Source: Proteobacteria bacterium SG_bin5 (GTDB taxonomy: Bacteria > Pseudomonadota > Alphaproteobacteria > Sphingomonadales > Sphingomonadaceae). From it: a stretch of 17,000 bases of DNA. The notes under the pieces are model-generated. The model ran no database searches, had not been told where the DNA came from, and saw only the letters and a program-made list of their open reading frames with translations. The position numbers were made by a program, and so were the translations under genes. Shown here one piece after another: positions 9,636 to 15,583 of the stretch. The stretch spans positions 185-17,184 of the forward strand of contig LWDI01000002.1 of assembly GCA_002083475.1 (NCBI GenBank), read 5' to 3'. Position 1 is the stretch's first letter; each line of letters starts with the position of its first letter.

Positions 9636-10411
9636 ACGCCGAACCGCTCGACGAAATCGAGGCGAGCCGCGCGCCGTTGATCGAGCATCTGGTCGAGCTG
9701 CGGCGGCGGTTGATTTATTGCTTGGTCGCGGTGGCGATCGCCTTCGCCGGCAGTTTCGCCTTCGCGCGCGAGATTTTGGCGGTGCTCGTCCATCCGCTCG
9801 CGGTCGCGGGGCAGAAGGAAATCATCAACACCGATGTGTTCGGTGGCTTTTTCGTCCAACTGAAGGTCGCATTCTTCGCTGCGGTGATGATCGGCTCGCC
9901 GGTGATCGCGAATCAAGTGTGGCAATTCGTCGCGCCGGGGCTTTACCGGCAGGAACGGCGCGCGCTGCTGCCGTTCCTGCTCGCGACGCCGGTGCTGTTC
10001 GCCGCCGGCGCCTCGATGGCTTATTTCATCGCGGTGCCGCTCGCGCTCAAATTCCTATTGGGGTTCCAGGGCGAATTGGGCGGGGTCGAGCAGCGCGCCT
10101 TGCCGGACGTGAATAATTATCTGGGCTTCATCATGCAGTTCATGTTCGGCTTCGGGATTTCGTTCCTGCTGCCGGTGCTGCTGATGCTGCTCGAACGCGC
10201 CGGTATCGTGACACGGCGCCAGCTGATCCAGTTCCGCCGCTATGCGATCGTCCTCGCGGTGGGCATCGCGGCGGTGCTGACGCCGCCCGACATCGGCTCG
10301 CAATTGCTGCTCGCGATCCCGCTGATCCTGCTCTACGAACTCGCGATCATCGGCATCTGGATCAGCGAGCGCGGCCGCAAAAAAGCGGCGGCCGAGCCGG
10401 TCGAGAGCTAG
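9632..10411 (+). CDS. tatC: Sec-independent protein translocase subunit TatC
   Basis: A 259-residue, six-helix inner-membrane protein that binds twin-arginine signal peptides. Visible signatures are APLIEHLVELRRRLIYC at the cytoplasmic N-terminus, NQVWQFVAPGLYRQERRALLPF after the second helix, and AAVLTPPDIGSQLLLAIPL in the C-terminal part. The last helix (LLLAIPLILLYELAIIGIWI) is followed by a basic tail. The start is GTG 9632, overlapping the tatB stop by four bases (GTGA), a classical coupling arrangement. In many sphingomonads serS follows tatC; here about 600 bp of repeats follow instead. Confidence 0.96.
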   Translation: MNAEPLDEIEASRAPLIEHLVELRRRLIYCLVAVAIAFAGSFAFAREILAVLVHPLAVAGQKEIINTDVFGGFFVQLKVAFFAAVMIGSPVIANQVWQFVAPGLYRQERRALLPFLLATPVLFAAGASMAYFIAVPLALKFLLGFQGELGGVEQRALPDVNNYLGFIMQFMFGFGISFLLPVLLMLLERAGIVTRRQLIQFRRYAIVLAVGIAAVLTPPDIGSQLLLAIPLILLYELAIIGIWISERGRKKAAAEPVES

Positions 10412-10422
10412 TCGCCCCGGTT

Positions 10423-10745
10423 TAGGCACCCCGGGTCGACTTATGGTGTTAGAACTGTTTGCGATCACACCGAACCAAGGGCTCGACGGAAAAAGCTCCT
10501 CCCCCATAGGGGGAGGGGGGCGTAGGCGGGCAAATCACCTGCCGGGGGCAGGTGCTCCGCCGGAGCCCGGCTTGCGAAGCAAGCCGGTGGTCGCGCAGCG
10601 AATGGTGGAGGGGTGTTGCCCTCGAACCGCCGGGGATACCCCTCCGTCAGCCGCTCGCGCGGCTGCCACCTCCCCTTGCAGGGGAGGAGCAAATTGGCGT
10701 GATTGCAAACAGCTCTAGGCACCCGGGGTCGACTTATGGTGTTAG
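10423..10745. repeat. MITE-like element with terminal inverted repeats, bordered by a 30-bp direct repeat
   Basis: The inner unit (10450-10717) has ends TAGAACTGTTTGCGATCAC and GTGATTGCAAACAGCTCTA, inverted repeats matching at 17 of 19 positions. It contains 10485-10718, the direct-repeat partner of 4746-4979. Outside it, 10423-10452 and 10716-10745 are direct repeats of 30 bp with one mismatch, overlapping the inverted ends by TAG. This looks like an inserted unit with an unusually long target duplication, or a spacer-element-spacer array. No protein is encoded. Confidence 0.8.
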
Positions 10746-10760
10746 GTGATCAACCGACCC

Positions 10761-10874
10761 GTCGCCCCGGCCTCGAGCCGGGGCTCGGCTTCTTCTTCTG
10801 GCGTCGCAAGGCAGCCTAGCGCCGGATCAAGTCCGGGGCGACGTGGATCATGAGGATCGCAACAAGCTCTAGGA
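10761..10874. repeat. Palindromic repeat (82-bp core), second copy
   Basis: The core at 10761-10842 matches 5005-5086. Its right flank ends in GATCGCAACAAGCTCTAG, related to the TAGAGC-type termini of the other elements. It follows the 234-bp repeat in the same order and orientation as at 4977, so the two units probably travel or were duplicated together. Confidence 0.8.
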
Positions 10875-10896
10875 TCACCGCTGGCGTGTTGTTGGC

Positions 10897-10992
10897 CGTC
10901 ATGCCGGGCTTGGCCCGGCATCCACCGTCGCACCGGGCGCTCGCCGCGCGAGGCCGGGCGCGCCGGTGGACCCCAAGTCCGGGGTGACGGTG
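10897..10992. repeat. Palindromic intergenic repeat downstream of the entericidin gene
   Basis: The outer ends CCGTCATGCCGGG and CCGGGGTGACGG are imperfect inverted repeats, with CCACCG/CGGTGG inside. A perfect 9-bp stem with a 3-base loop lies at 10901-10921. Units of this form are common in alphaproteobacteria. Being 20 bp past the stop of the minus-strand entericidin gene, it may also end that transcript. With the two preceding elements it fills the gene-free stretch 10412-11012. Confidence 0.7.
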
Positions 10993-11012
10993 AAACCAGT
11001 GGGTGAAATGTC

Positions 11013-11150
11013 TTACTTGGCGTCGTCCGCCGTCTTCGCGACGGTATCGCCCGCCGAGCGCACGTCCTTGCCGACGCCTTCCACGGTATTGCACGCGCCC
11101 AGCAACAGGCCGCTCGCGATCACCAGGCTTCCGATCAATTTACGCATCAT
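11013..11150 (-). CDS. Entericidin A/B family lipoprotein
   Basis: A 45-residue lipoprotein precursor. MMRKLIGSLVIASGLLLGAC is a type II signal peptide with lipobox LGAC, cleaved before Cys20. The mature part, CNTVEGVGKDVRSAGDTVAKTADDAK, matches the entericidin pattern of a short amphipathic helix with a repeated GKD/GDT spacing. Entericidins are small envelope lipoproteins induced in stationary phase or stress; their exact role is unsettled. ATG 11150 has a near-ideal Shine-Dalgarno (AAAGGAGAGC). A GC stem-loop (11161-11167 with 11177-11183) lies in the leader, and a perfect EcfG-type promoter lies further upstream, suggesting membership in the general stress regulon whose regulators are encoded next door. 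Confidence 0.88.
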   Translation of the reverse strand: MMRKLIGSLVIASGLLLGACNTVEGVGKDVRSAGDTVAKTADDAK

Positions 11151-11338
11151 GCTCTCCTTTGCCGCCGAACAATGTCCGGCGGCGGGAAGCGTTCCCGAAC
11201 GGCAAAGGCAGGGACGGCGCGCGGCGCCCAAACGCAATAAGGCCCGGACGCGCAACCGGGGGGAGGGGGTAAGCGCATCCGGACCCATTGAGTGGATAGC
11301 GAGAGCGGGGGGGCAAAAATTCACTATCCGAAGCTAAA

Positions 11339-11363
11339 AACGATGCGCGCGAACTCGGGTTCC
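11339..11363 (-). promoter_or_regulatory. EcfG-type promoter upstream of the entericidin gene
   Basis: On the minus strand GGAAC (11363-11359) is followed after exactly 16 bases by CGTT (11342-11339), the consensus reported for alphaproteobacterial sigma-EcfG promoters (GGAAC-N16/17-CGTT). It lies between the stop of the PhyP-like gene and the entericidin start, with a predicted leader of roughly 180 bases. No other minus-strand gene is evident in that leader. Confidence 0.75.
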
Positions 11364-11400
11364 CTGATCCAAAGCAAATTTTCTTCGGCCCCGCCCGGTG

Positions 11401-12984
11401 TCAGTCCCGCCCCGTCACCGATACCAGGATCTCGTAAGCGCCGGTCAGCGGCTCGTAATGGAGCTTCGAGCGGAGCTGGCGCGCGAGGCCTTCGATCACG
11501 CGGCCATAGCGATCGGCGAGCAAGACGCGCAGCCGGTCGCCGTCGATCAGCGCCGGGCTGCTGACGCGCAACAGCGCGCGCGCGGGCTCGGCCGAAGGGC
11601 GGAGCGACAGGCGCAGCACGGCATCGGGCTGCACCATCATCGCGAGTTCGATCAATTCGGTCAGCAGGAAGGCGATCGCGATCGCCATGTCCTGATTGGC
11701 GAGATAGCTGTCGATATCGAGCGTGATCGCCAGATGCGTGTCCTCGGGCGCGGTCGCGCGGATGTTCGAGGCGAGGTCGCTCACCATCGTACGCAGCTGC
11801 AGCCCGCGCGTCTCCTCGAGCTCGGCGAAATGGTTGCGATGGACGACCGCGAGCGCGTCGACGCGGCGCTGGATCGCGGCATAGGCCGCGCGCGCCTCGC
11901 CGCCATGCGCGCCGCGCGCGTGGAAGTTGATGAGGCTGGAGATGACCTGGAGATTGTTCTTCACGCGGTGATGGACCTCGCGCGTCAGCTTGGTCTGGCG
12001 CACCAGCCCCTCGGCGAGCCCCGCCTCGTGCGCGACCACGGTCTGGCTGATCGCGCGGAAGGTGTCGCCCAGCTCGCGGATCTCTTGCGCGGTGGTCTCG
12101 ACCGGGGGGGTGATGACCTCGCCGGGGCGATAGGCCGCGACCGCGCGCCGCAGCGCGCGCAACGGGCGGATGAGCAAGGCATCGACCACGAACCAGCCGA
12201 TCACCGCCGCCGCCACCCACATCAGCACCGGCAGCAGCATCGCGACGATGAGCGGCGAGGTGATCGGCGCGCTGCGCACCGTCATCTCGAAGCTCAAATT
12301 GTCGATCCCGACCGGCACCGCGAGCGATTCGGTGCGATCGAGCGGGCCGAGCCCCGCGAGCCCTTCGAGCGGCAAGCGATCGTTGCCGCGCATCAACACC
12401 GAGGCATAAGCCGGCAGGAAGCCGCTCGGCCGCGCGACCTGGGCGAGCGCCTCGCCGCTGAAATCGGCGACCGCGTGCAGCCGGCCCGAGGGCGCGGTGA
12501 GGCCGAGCGCGAGGCCCTTGCCGGGATCGATCGTCGCGCTGATCGGCCCCGCGCTCACCGGATAAAGGATGCGCGCCATCGGCCGCCGCAGCGAGCTGCA
12601 CAAAACGCCCGACGGGCCGATGATCGCGAAGCGCGCGCCGCTCGCCAGCTGATCGGCGAACACGCCTTGCACGCGCGCGCAGCTCGGCGCGTCCTCGGGA
12701 TCCTCGTCGAGCGCGTGGAGCGCGACGCGCAGCGCGGTCATGTCGCCGATCAATTCGATGCCGAGCGCGCGCGCGCTTTCGCTCGTCGCCACGCGCAGCC
12801 GGGCGCGGGTTTCGGCATCGGCGATGCGATTGCTTTGCAGCGCGGCGAGCAGCGCGACGAGCGCGAGCGGCATCAGCGCCGCCGTTAGGATCAGGAAGAG
12901 CTTGGCGCCGGTGGGAAGCGATTCGAAGCGCCAGCGCCGGGGTCGCCGCAGCGCGCCCCCCGCGACCTCAGGCTCCGCGTCCAT
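11401..12984 (-). CDS. phyP: PhyP-like sensor protein, histidine kinase family with degenerate ATPase domain
   Basis: A 527-residue membrane protein. TM1 (about 28-50) and TM2 (about 245-270) enclose a periplasmic sensor region of some 190 residues. A HAMP-like linker (271-325) and a HisKA_2 dimerisation domain with EVHHRVKNNLQVISSLINF (conserved His339) follow. The C-terminal domain is abnormal: the N-box, normally NELVTNA, reads TELIELA (442-448), and no DxGxG G1 box or glycine-rich lid is seen. ATP binding and autophosphorylation are therefore doubtful. In Sphingomonas, PhyP is a histidine-kinase-family protein reported as a negative regulator and likely phosphatase of PhyR; family, position and degeneration all fit. 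The start is 9 bp after the nepR stop, so the two are cotranscribed. It could still be an active kinase if the domain is merely divergent. Confidence 0.85.
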   Translation of the reverse strand: MDAEPEVAGGALRRPRRWRFESLPTGAKLFLILTAALMPLALVALLAALQSNRIADAETRARLRVATSESARALGIELIGDMTALRVALHALDEDPEDAPSCARVQGVFADQLASGARFAIIGPSGVLCSSLRRPMARILYPVSAGPISATIDPGKGLALGLTAPSGRLHAVADFSGEALAQVARPSGFLPAYASVLMRGNDRLPLEGLAGLGPLDRTESLAVPVGIDNLSFEMTVRSAPITSPLIVAMLLPVLMWVAAAVIGWFVVDALLIRPLRALRRAVAAYRPGEVITPPVETTAQEIRELGDTFRAISQTVVAHEAGLAEGLVRQTKLTREVHHRVKNNLQVISSLINFHARGAHGGEARAAYAAIQRRVDALAVVHRNHFAELEETRGLQLRTMVSDLASNIRATAPEDTHLAITLDIDSYLANQDMAIAIAFLLTELIELAMMVQPDAVLRLSLRPSAEPARALLRVSSPALIDGDRLRVLLADRYGRVIEGLARQLRSKLHYEPLTGAYEILVSVTGRD

Positions 12985-12993
12985 CGTCGGCGA

Positions 12994-13167
12994 TTAATCG
13001 AGCTTGCCGAGCAGATCGAGCAGTTCCGGCGGCACCGGTTCTTCGATCGCCTCCTGATAGGCCGAGCGCAACGCCTCGCCCACGTCCTTGCGATCGCCGC
13101 GCGGCTTGGGCTTGCGCGGCGGCGCCGGCGGCTGATTCGACCCGTGCTGATCGGCGTTCAAGAACAT
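12994..13167 (-). CDS. nepR: Anti-sigma factor NepR
   Basis: A 57-residue cytosolic protein that holds sigma-EcfG inactive until phosphorylated PhyR captures it. A flexible, Pro- and Lys-rich N-terminus (to about 27) is followed by the two-helix NepR core: VGEALRSAYQEAIEEPVPPE (29-48) and LLDLLGKLD (49-57), matching the family pattern of helix 1, PVP turn, helix 2. ATG 13167 is chosen because GGGGGAC lies just upstream and the length fits the family; ATG 13203 in frame would add 12 residues. It heads a two-gene unit with the PhyP-like gene and is divergent from phyR. An EcfG-like promoter lies about 110 bp upstream, suggesting feedback. Confidence 0.9.
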   Translation of the reverse strand: MFLNADQHGSNQPPAPPRKPKPRGDRKDVGEALRSAYQEAIEEPVPPELLDLLGKLD

Positions 13168-13276
13168 CGTCCCCCAAGCGAGCAACGCCCCTTGAAACAA
13201 CAAGGCGGCGCGCGTGGCAATATCGACCGTGGCGACCGGGGTCCGCGCGAAACGATCCGCCGGTCAAGACTGGTGA

Positions 13277-13301
13277 AACCAAAAGGCGGATCGATAGTTC
13301 C
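13277..13301 (-). promoter_or_regulatory. EcfG-like promoter of nepR-phyP
   Basis: On the minus strand GGAAC (13301-13297) is followed after 16 bases by GGTT (13280-13277), one base off the CGTT consensus. It sits in the nepR-phyR divergent region, 110 bp before the chosen nepR start. Autoregulation of nepR by sigma-EcfG is common in alphaproteobacteria. No comparable motif was found reading towards phyR. Confidence 0.6.
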
Positions 13302-13414
13302 ACCCCCAGTGCAAATTCTGCTGAGCGGCAGGGGGCGCACGCAACCATTGCAAAGGCCGGTCGGGGGGTGCAGAGTCTGCGCGCCCCCGTCGCGGCAGGG
13401 AGATAGCCAGGATC

Positions 13415-14212
13415 ATGTCGCTAGGACAACAACTTGCCCCGCATCTTCCGTTCCTGCGCCGCTATGGCCGGGCGCTGACGGGCAGCCAGTCGCAGGGGGA
13501 CCGCTATGTGCGCGCGGCGCTGGAGGCGATCGTCGCCGCGCCCGATCAATTCCCGCGCGACATCGATCCCCGCCTGGGGCTTTACCGGACGTTTCAAGCG
13601 ATCTGGTCCTCGGCCAATCCCGACGATAGCGCCAATGGGCACGCGCTGCACGATGCCGAGGCGATCGCGCGCGCGCGGCTCGCGCGGATGACGCCGCTCT
13701 CGCGCCAGGCGCTGCTGCTCACCGCGATGGAAGGCTTCACCCCGGAGGATGCGGGCTATTTGATCGGGGTCGCGCCGAGCGAGGTCGAGGAGCTCGTCGC
13801 CGAAGCGCTCGCCGAGATCGAAAAGCAGACGCGCGCGCGCGTCCTTATCATCGAAGACGAGCCGATCATCGCGATGGACATCGAAACCATCGTCCGCGAT
13901 CTGGGGCATGAGGTGACGGGCGTCGCGGTGACGCGCGACGAAGCGGTCGCGCTCGCGATGGAGGATCGCCCGGGGCTGGTGCTCGCCGATATTCAACTCG
14001 CCGACGATAGCTCGGGGATCGACGCGGTGAAGGACATTCTCGCGCAATTCCAGCTGCCGGTGATCTTCATCACCGCTTTCCCCGAGCGGCTGCTGACCGG
14101 CGAGCGGCCCGAGCCGACCTTCCTGATCACCAAGCCCTTCCAACGATCGACGGTGAAGGCGGCGATCAGCCAGGCGCTGTTCTTCGACGAGGCGACGCTG
14201 CCGGCGGCGTAA
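13415..14212 (+). CDS. phyR: Response regulator PhyR, master regulator of the general stress response
   Basis: A 265-residue two-domain protein. Residues of about 1-138 form the ECF sigma-like domain (LPFLRRYGRALTGSQSQGDR as sigma2-like; MTPLSRQALLLTAMEGFTPE with DAGYLIGVAPSEVEELV as sigma4-like). Residues 141-260 are a receiver: acidic pair Glu147-Asp148 (IIEDEP), phosphoacceptor Asp192 (VLADIQL), Thr220 (FITAF) and Lys240 (ITKPF). On phosphorylation the sigma-like domain is exposed and binds NepR, freeing EcfG. Every key residue is present, so it should be active. ATG 13415 is preceded by a weak AGGGAG/CAGGA. It is divergent from nepR-phyP and followed on the same strand by a small membrane protein gene and ecfG. 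Confidence 0.97.
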   Translation: MSLGQQLAPHLPFLRRYGRALTGSQSQGDRYVRAALEAIVAAPDQFPRDIDPRLGLYRTFQAIWSSANPDDSANGHALHDAEAIARARLARMTPLSRQALLLTAMEGFTPEDAGYLIGVAPSEVEELVAEALAEIEKQTRARVLIIEDEPIIAMDIETIVRDLGHEVTGVAVTRDEAVALAMEDRPGLVLADIQLADDSSGIDAVKDILAQFQLPVIFITAFPERLLTGERPEPTFLITKPFQRSTVKAAISQALFFDEATLPAA

Positions 14213-14302
14213 GGCCTTGAAATCGCGGCGCGGGGGCGGGGGCAGGGCGCGAAAGTTCCTTCGCTTACGGACCCAAAACGGGGTCGGTGCGTTGGGCTGG
14301 TC

Positions 14303-14449
14303 ATGGTTGAACCCCGTGACGAAACCCGGCTGAACGCCACCCGCGCTCGCGCTGGCGCCACCCCGCATATGACGCGCTATATCTTGGCGATCTCGCTCGT
14401 GCTGATCGTGATCGCCTTTGGCGCCTTGTTCTGGGCCGGCAGCCGCTGA
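14303..14449 (+). CDS. 48-residue single-pass membrane protein between phyR and ecfG
   Basis: A short gene starting at ATG 14303. The N-terminal half is hydrophilic and basic (MVEPRDETRLNATRARAGAT), the second half is one strongly hydrophobic helix (YILAISLVLIVIAFGALFW, residues 26-44) ending in AGSR. By the positive-inside rule the N-terminus should be cytoplasmic. It lies 90 bp after phyR and 44 bp before the chosen ecfG start, on the same strand. No family is recognised. The clean hydrophobic segment and its position inside a regulatory cluster argue that it is real. No strong Shine-Dalgarno is visible (GGGCTGGTC); Met23 is an alternative start. Confidence 0.6.
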   Translation: MVEPRDETRLNATRARAGATPHMTRYILAISLVLIVIAFGALFWAGSR

Positions 14450-14493
14450 GCACCCCCGTGCCTATCATATCGACGGCCGAAGACGGAGACCGC

Positions 14494-15126
14494 GTGACCG
14501 CAAATTCGCCCCCCGCCGAAACCCCGCCCGAGGGCGAGCGCGTCGCGCTTTCCGACGCCGAGTTTAAGGCGCAACTGGCGCAGGTGATCCCGCATCTGCG
14601 CGCTTTTGGCCGCTCGGTCTCGGGCAGCCGCGATCTCGCCGACGATTTGGTGCAGGAAACGCTGATGAAGGCCTGGGCGGCGCGCAAGCGTTTCCAGGCG
14701 GGCACCAACATGCGAGCCTGGACCTTCATCATCCTGCGCAATCTCTATCTTTCGCAAATGCGCCGCTCGCGCTTTCGCGGCGAGTGGGACGATCTGGTCG
14801 CCGACCGCATCCTCGCTGCGCCGGCGGGGCAGGATAAGCAAGTCGAGTTGGGCGACATGCAGCGCGCGCTGATGCATTTGCCGCAGCCGCAGCGCGAGGC
14901 GCTGATCTTGGTCGGCGCCGGGGGCTTTGCTTATGAGGAGGCTGCCGAGATTTGCGGCGTCGCGGTGGGGACGATCAAGAGCCGCGTCGCGCGCGGGCGG
15001 GTGGCGCTGGAGGCGTTGCTCACCGGCGGGATGCTCTCGTCGCGGCGCAGCCACAGCAACGCCGGCGGGCGATCGGCGCTGGAGACGATCATGTCCGACG
15101 TGGACGCGCTCAGCCGCGATCGGTGA
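14494..15126 (+). CDS. ecfG: ECF sigma factor EcfG, general stress response
   Basis: A 210-residue ECF sigma factor of the ECF15/EcfG type. Region sigma2 (about 30-93) reads VIPHLRAFGRSVSGSRDLAD, then DLVQETLMKAWAARKRF and MRAWTFIILRNLYLSQMRR. Region sigma4 (about 122-172) reads LPQPQREALILV, then FAYEEAAEICGVAVGTIKSR and VARGRVAL. It directs RNA polymerase to GGAAC-N16/17-CGTT promoters, two of which are seen here, and is held by NepR. I chose GTG 14494 because GGAG lies five bases upstream; GTG 14458 in frame would add 12 residues but has no ribosome binding site. It is downstream of phyR and the small membrane protein gene rather than in an operon with nepR, the more usual partner in other alphaproteobacteria. 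Confidence 0.95.
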   Translation: MTANSPPAETPPEGERVALSDAEFKAQLAQVIPHLRAFGRSVSGSRDLADDLVQETLMKAWAARKRFQAGTNMRAWTFIILRNLYLSQMRRSRFRGEWDDLVADRILAAPAGQDKQVELGDMQRALMHLPQPQREALILVGAGGFAYEEAAEICGVAVGTIKSRVARGRVALEALLTGGMLSSRRSHSNAGGRSALETIMSDVDALSRDR

Positions 15127-15192
15127 GGTCGGGGCGGGACGCCCAACGGGCGAACGGCTCGTGATAACGCGCAACAATTAATGCCGGTCTTC

Positions 15193-15284
15193 CCGTTCGT
15201 GCTGAGCTTGTCGAAGCACCGTTCTTTCTATCGGCGGGCGCAAGGAAGGGCGGCCCTTCGACAAGCTCAGGGCGAACGGTTTTT
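15193..15284 (+). terminator. Inverted repeat followed by a T-run, after ecfG
   Basis: CCGTTCGTGCTGAGCTTG (from 15193) and CAAGCTCAGGGCGAACGG (to 15279) are near-perfect inverted repeats (24-bp arms, about 40 bp apart), followed by five Ts. The arm sequence is a very common intergenic repeat in sphingomonads. Here it can serve as an intrinsic terminator for ecfG. The rest of 15127-15327 shows nothing else. Confidence 0.6.
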
Positions 15285-15327
15285 AGGTTTGGCGAGGTTT
15301 TTGCGGCAAAGGAGTCCGCCCGACCGC

Positions 15328-15513
15328 CTACGCCCCCGGCGCGCTGCGCTTGTCGAGCTCTTGCAGCATCGCCGCGAAATCATCGGGCAGATCGTCTTCG
15401 AGGTCGAAGGCCGCGCTCAGCGCGAAGGCGACGCTGTCGCCGGCGCGCGGGGCGCGCAGCGTCACGGCCGCCGGTTGGCGCTGCTCGTTCAACTTGTACC
15501 GCATGGTCGACAT
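15328..15513 (-). CDS. Small hypothetical protein with a NepR-like C-terminal pattern
   Basis: A 61-residue acidic-tailed protein with no known domain. The N-terminal half is basic and strand-like (MRYKLNEQRQPAAVTLRAP). The C-terminal half, VAFALSAAFDLEDDLPDDFA then AMLQELDK (residues 28-55), can be laid against the NepR core of this window (ALRSAYQEAIEEPVPPELLD, LLGKLD): hydrophobic helix, acidic turn with Pro, then a second helix ending in a Leu-Asp pair. The turn is two residues shorter and overall identity is low. ATG 15513 has no clear ribosome binding site; Met4 is an alternative. It is divergent from glnE (70 bp between starts). Coding status is likely but not certain. Confidence 0.5.
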   Translation of the reverse strand: MSTMRYKLNEQRQPAAVTLRAPRAGDSVAFALSAAFDLEDDLPDDFAAMLQELDKRSAPGA

Positions 15514-15583
15514 GCCGAAAACAACGGCCTAATGACGCTTTTGTTGCCGCCCCCAATCGCGCGGGCAACGCGAGAGGCGCATT

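Noticed and set aside
11170..11195. Closer GGAAC (minus strand, near 11191) as the entericidin promoter
   Set aside because: The next GTT is about 20 bases away, outside the accepted spacing, whereas the motif at 11339-11363 matches exactly.
11398..12888. Plus-strand open frame of 496 codons opposite the PhyP-like gene
   Set aside because: Shadow of the histidine kinase family gene; no recognisable motif and a biased Arg/Asp/His/Gln composition.
14458..14493. GTG 14458 as the ecfG start
   Set aside because: No ribosome binding site and no family similarity in the extra 12 residues; GTG 14494 has GGAG at proper spacing.
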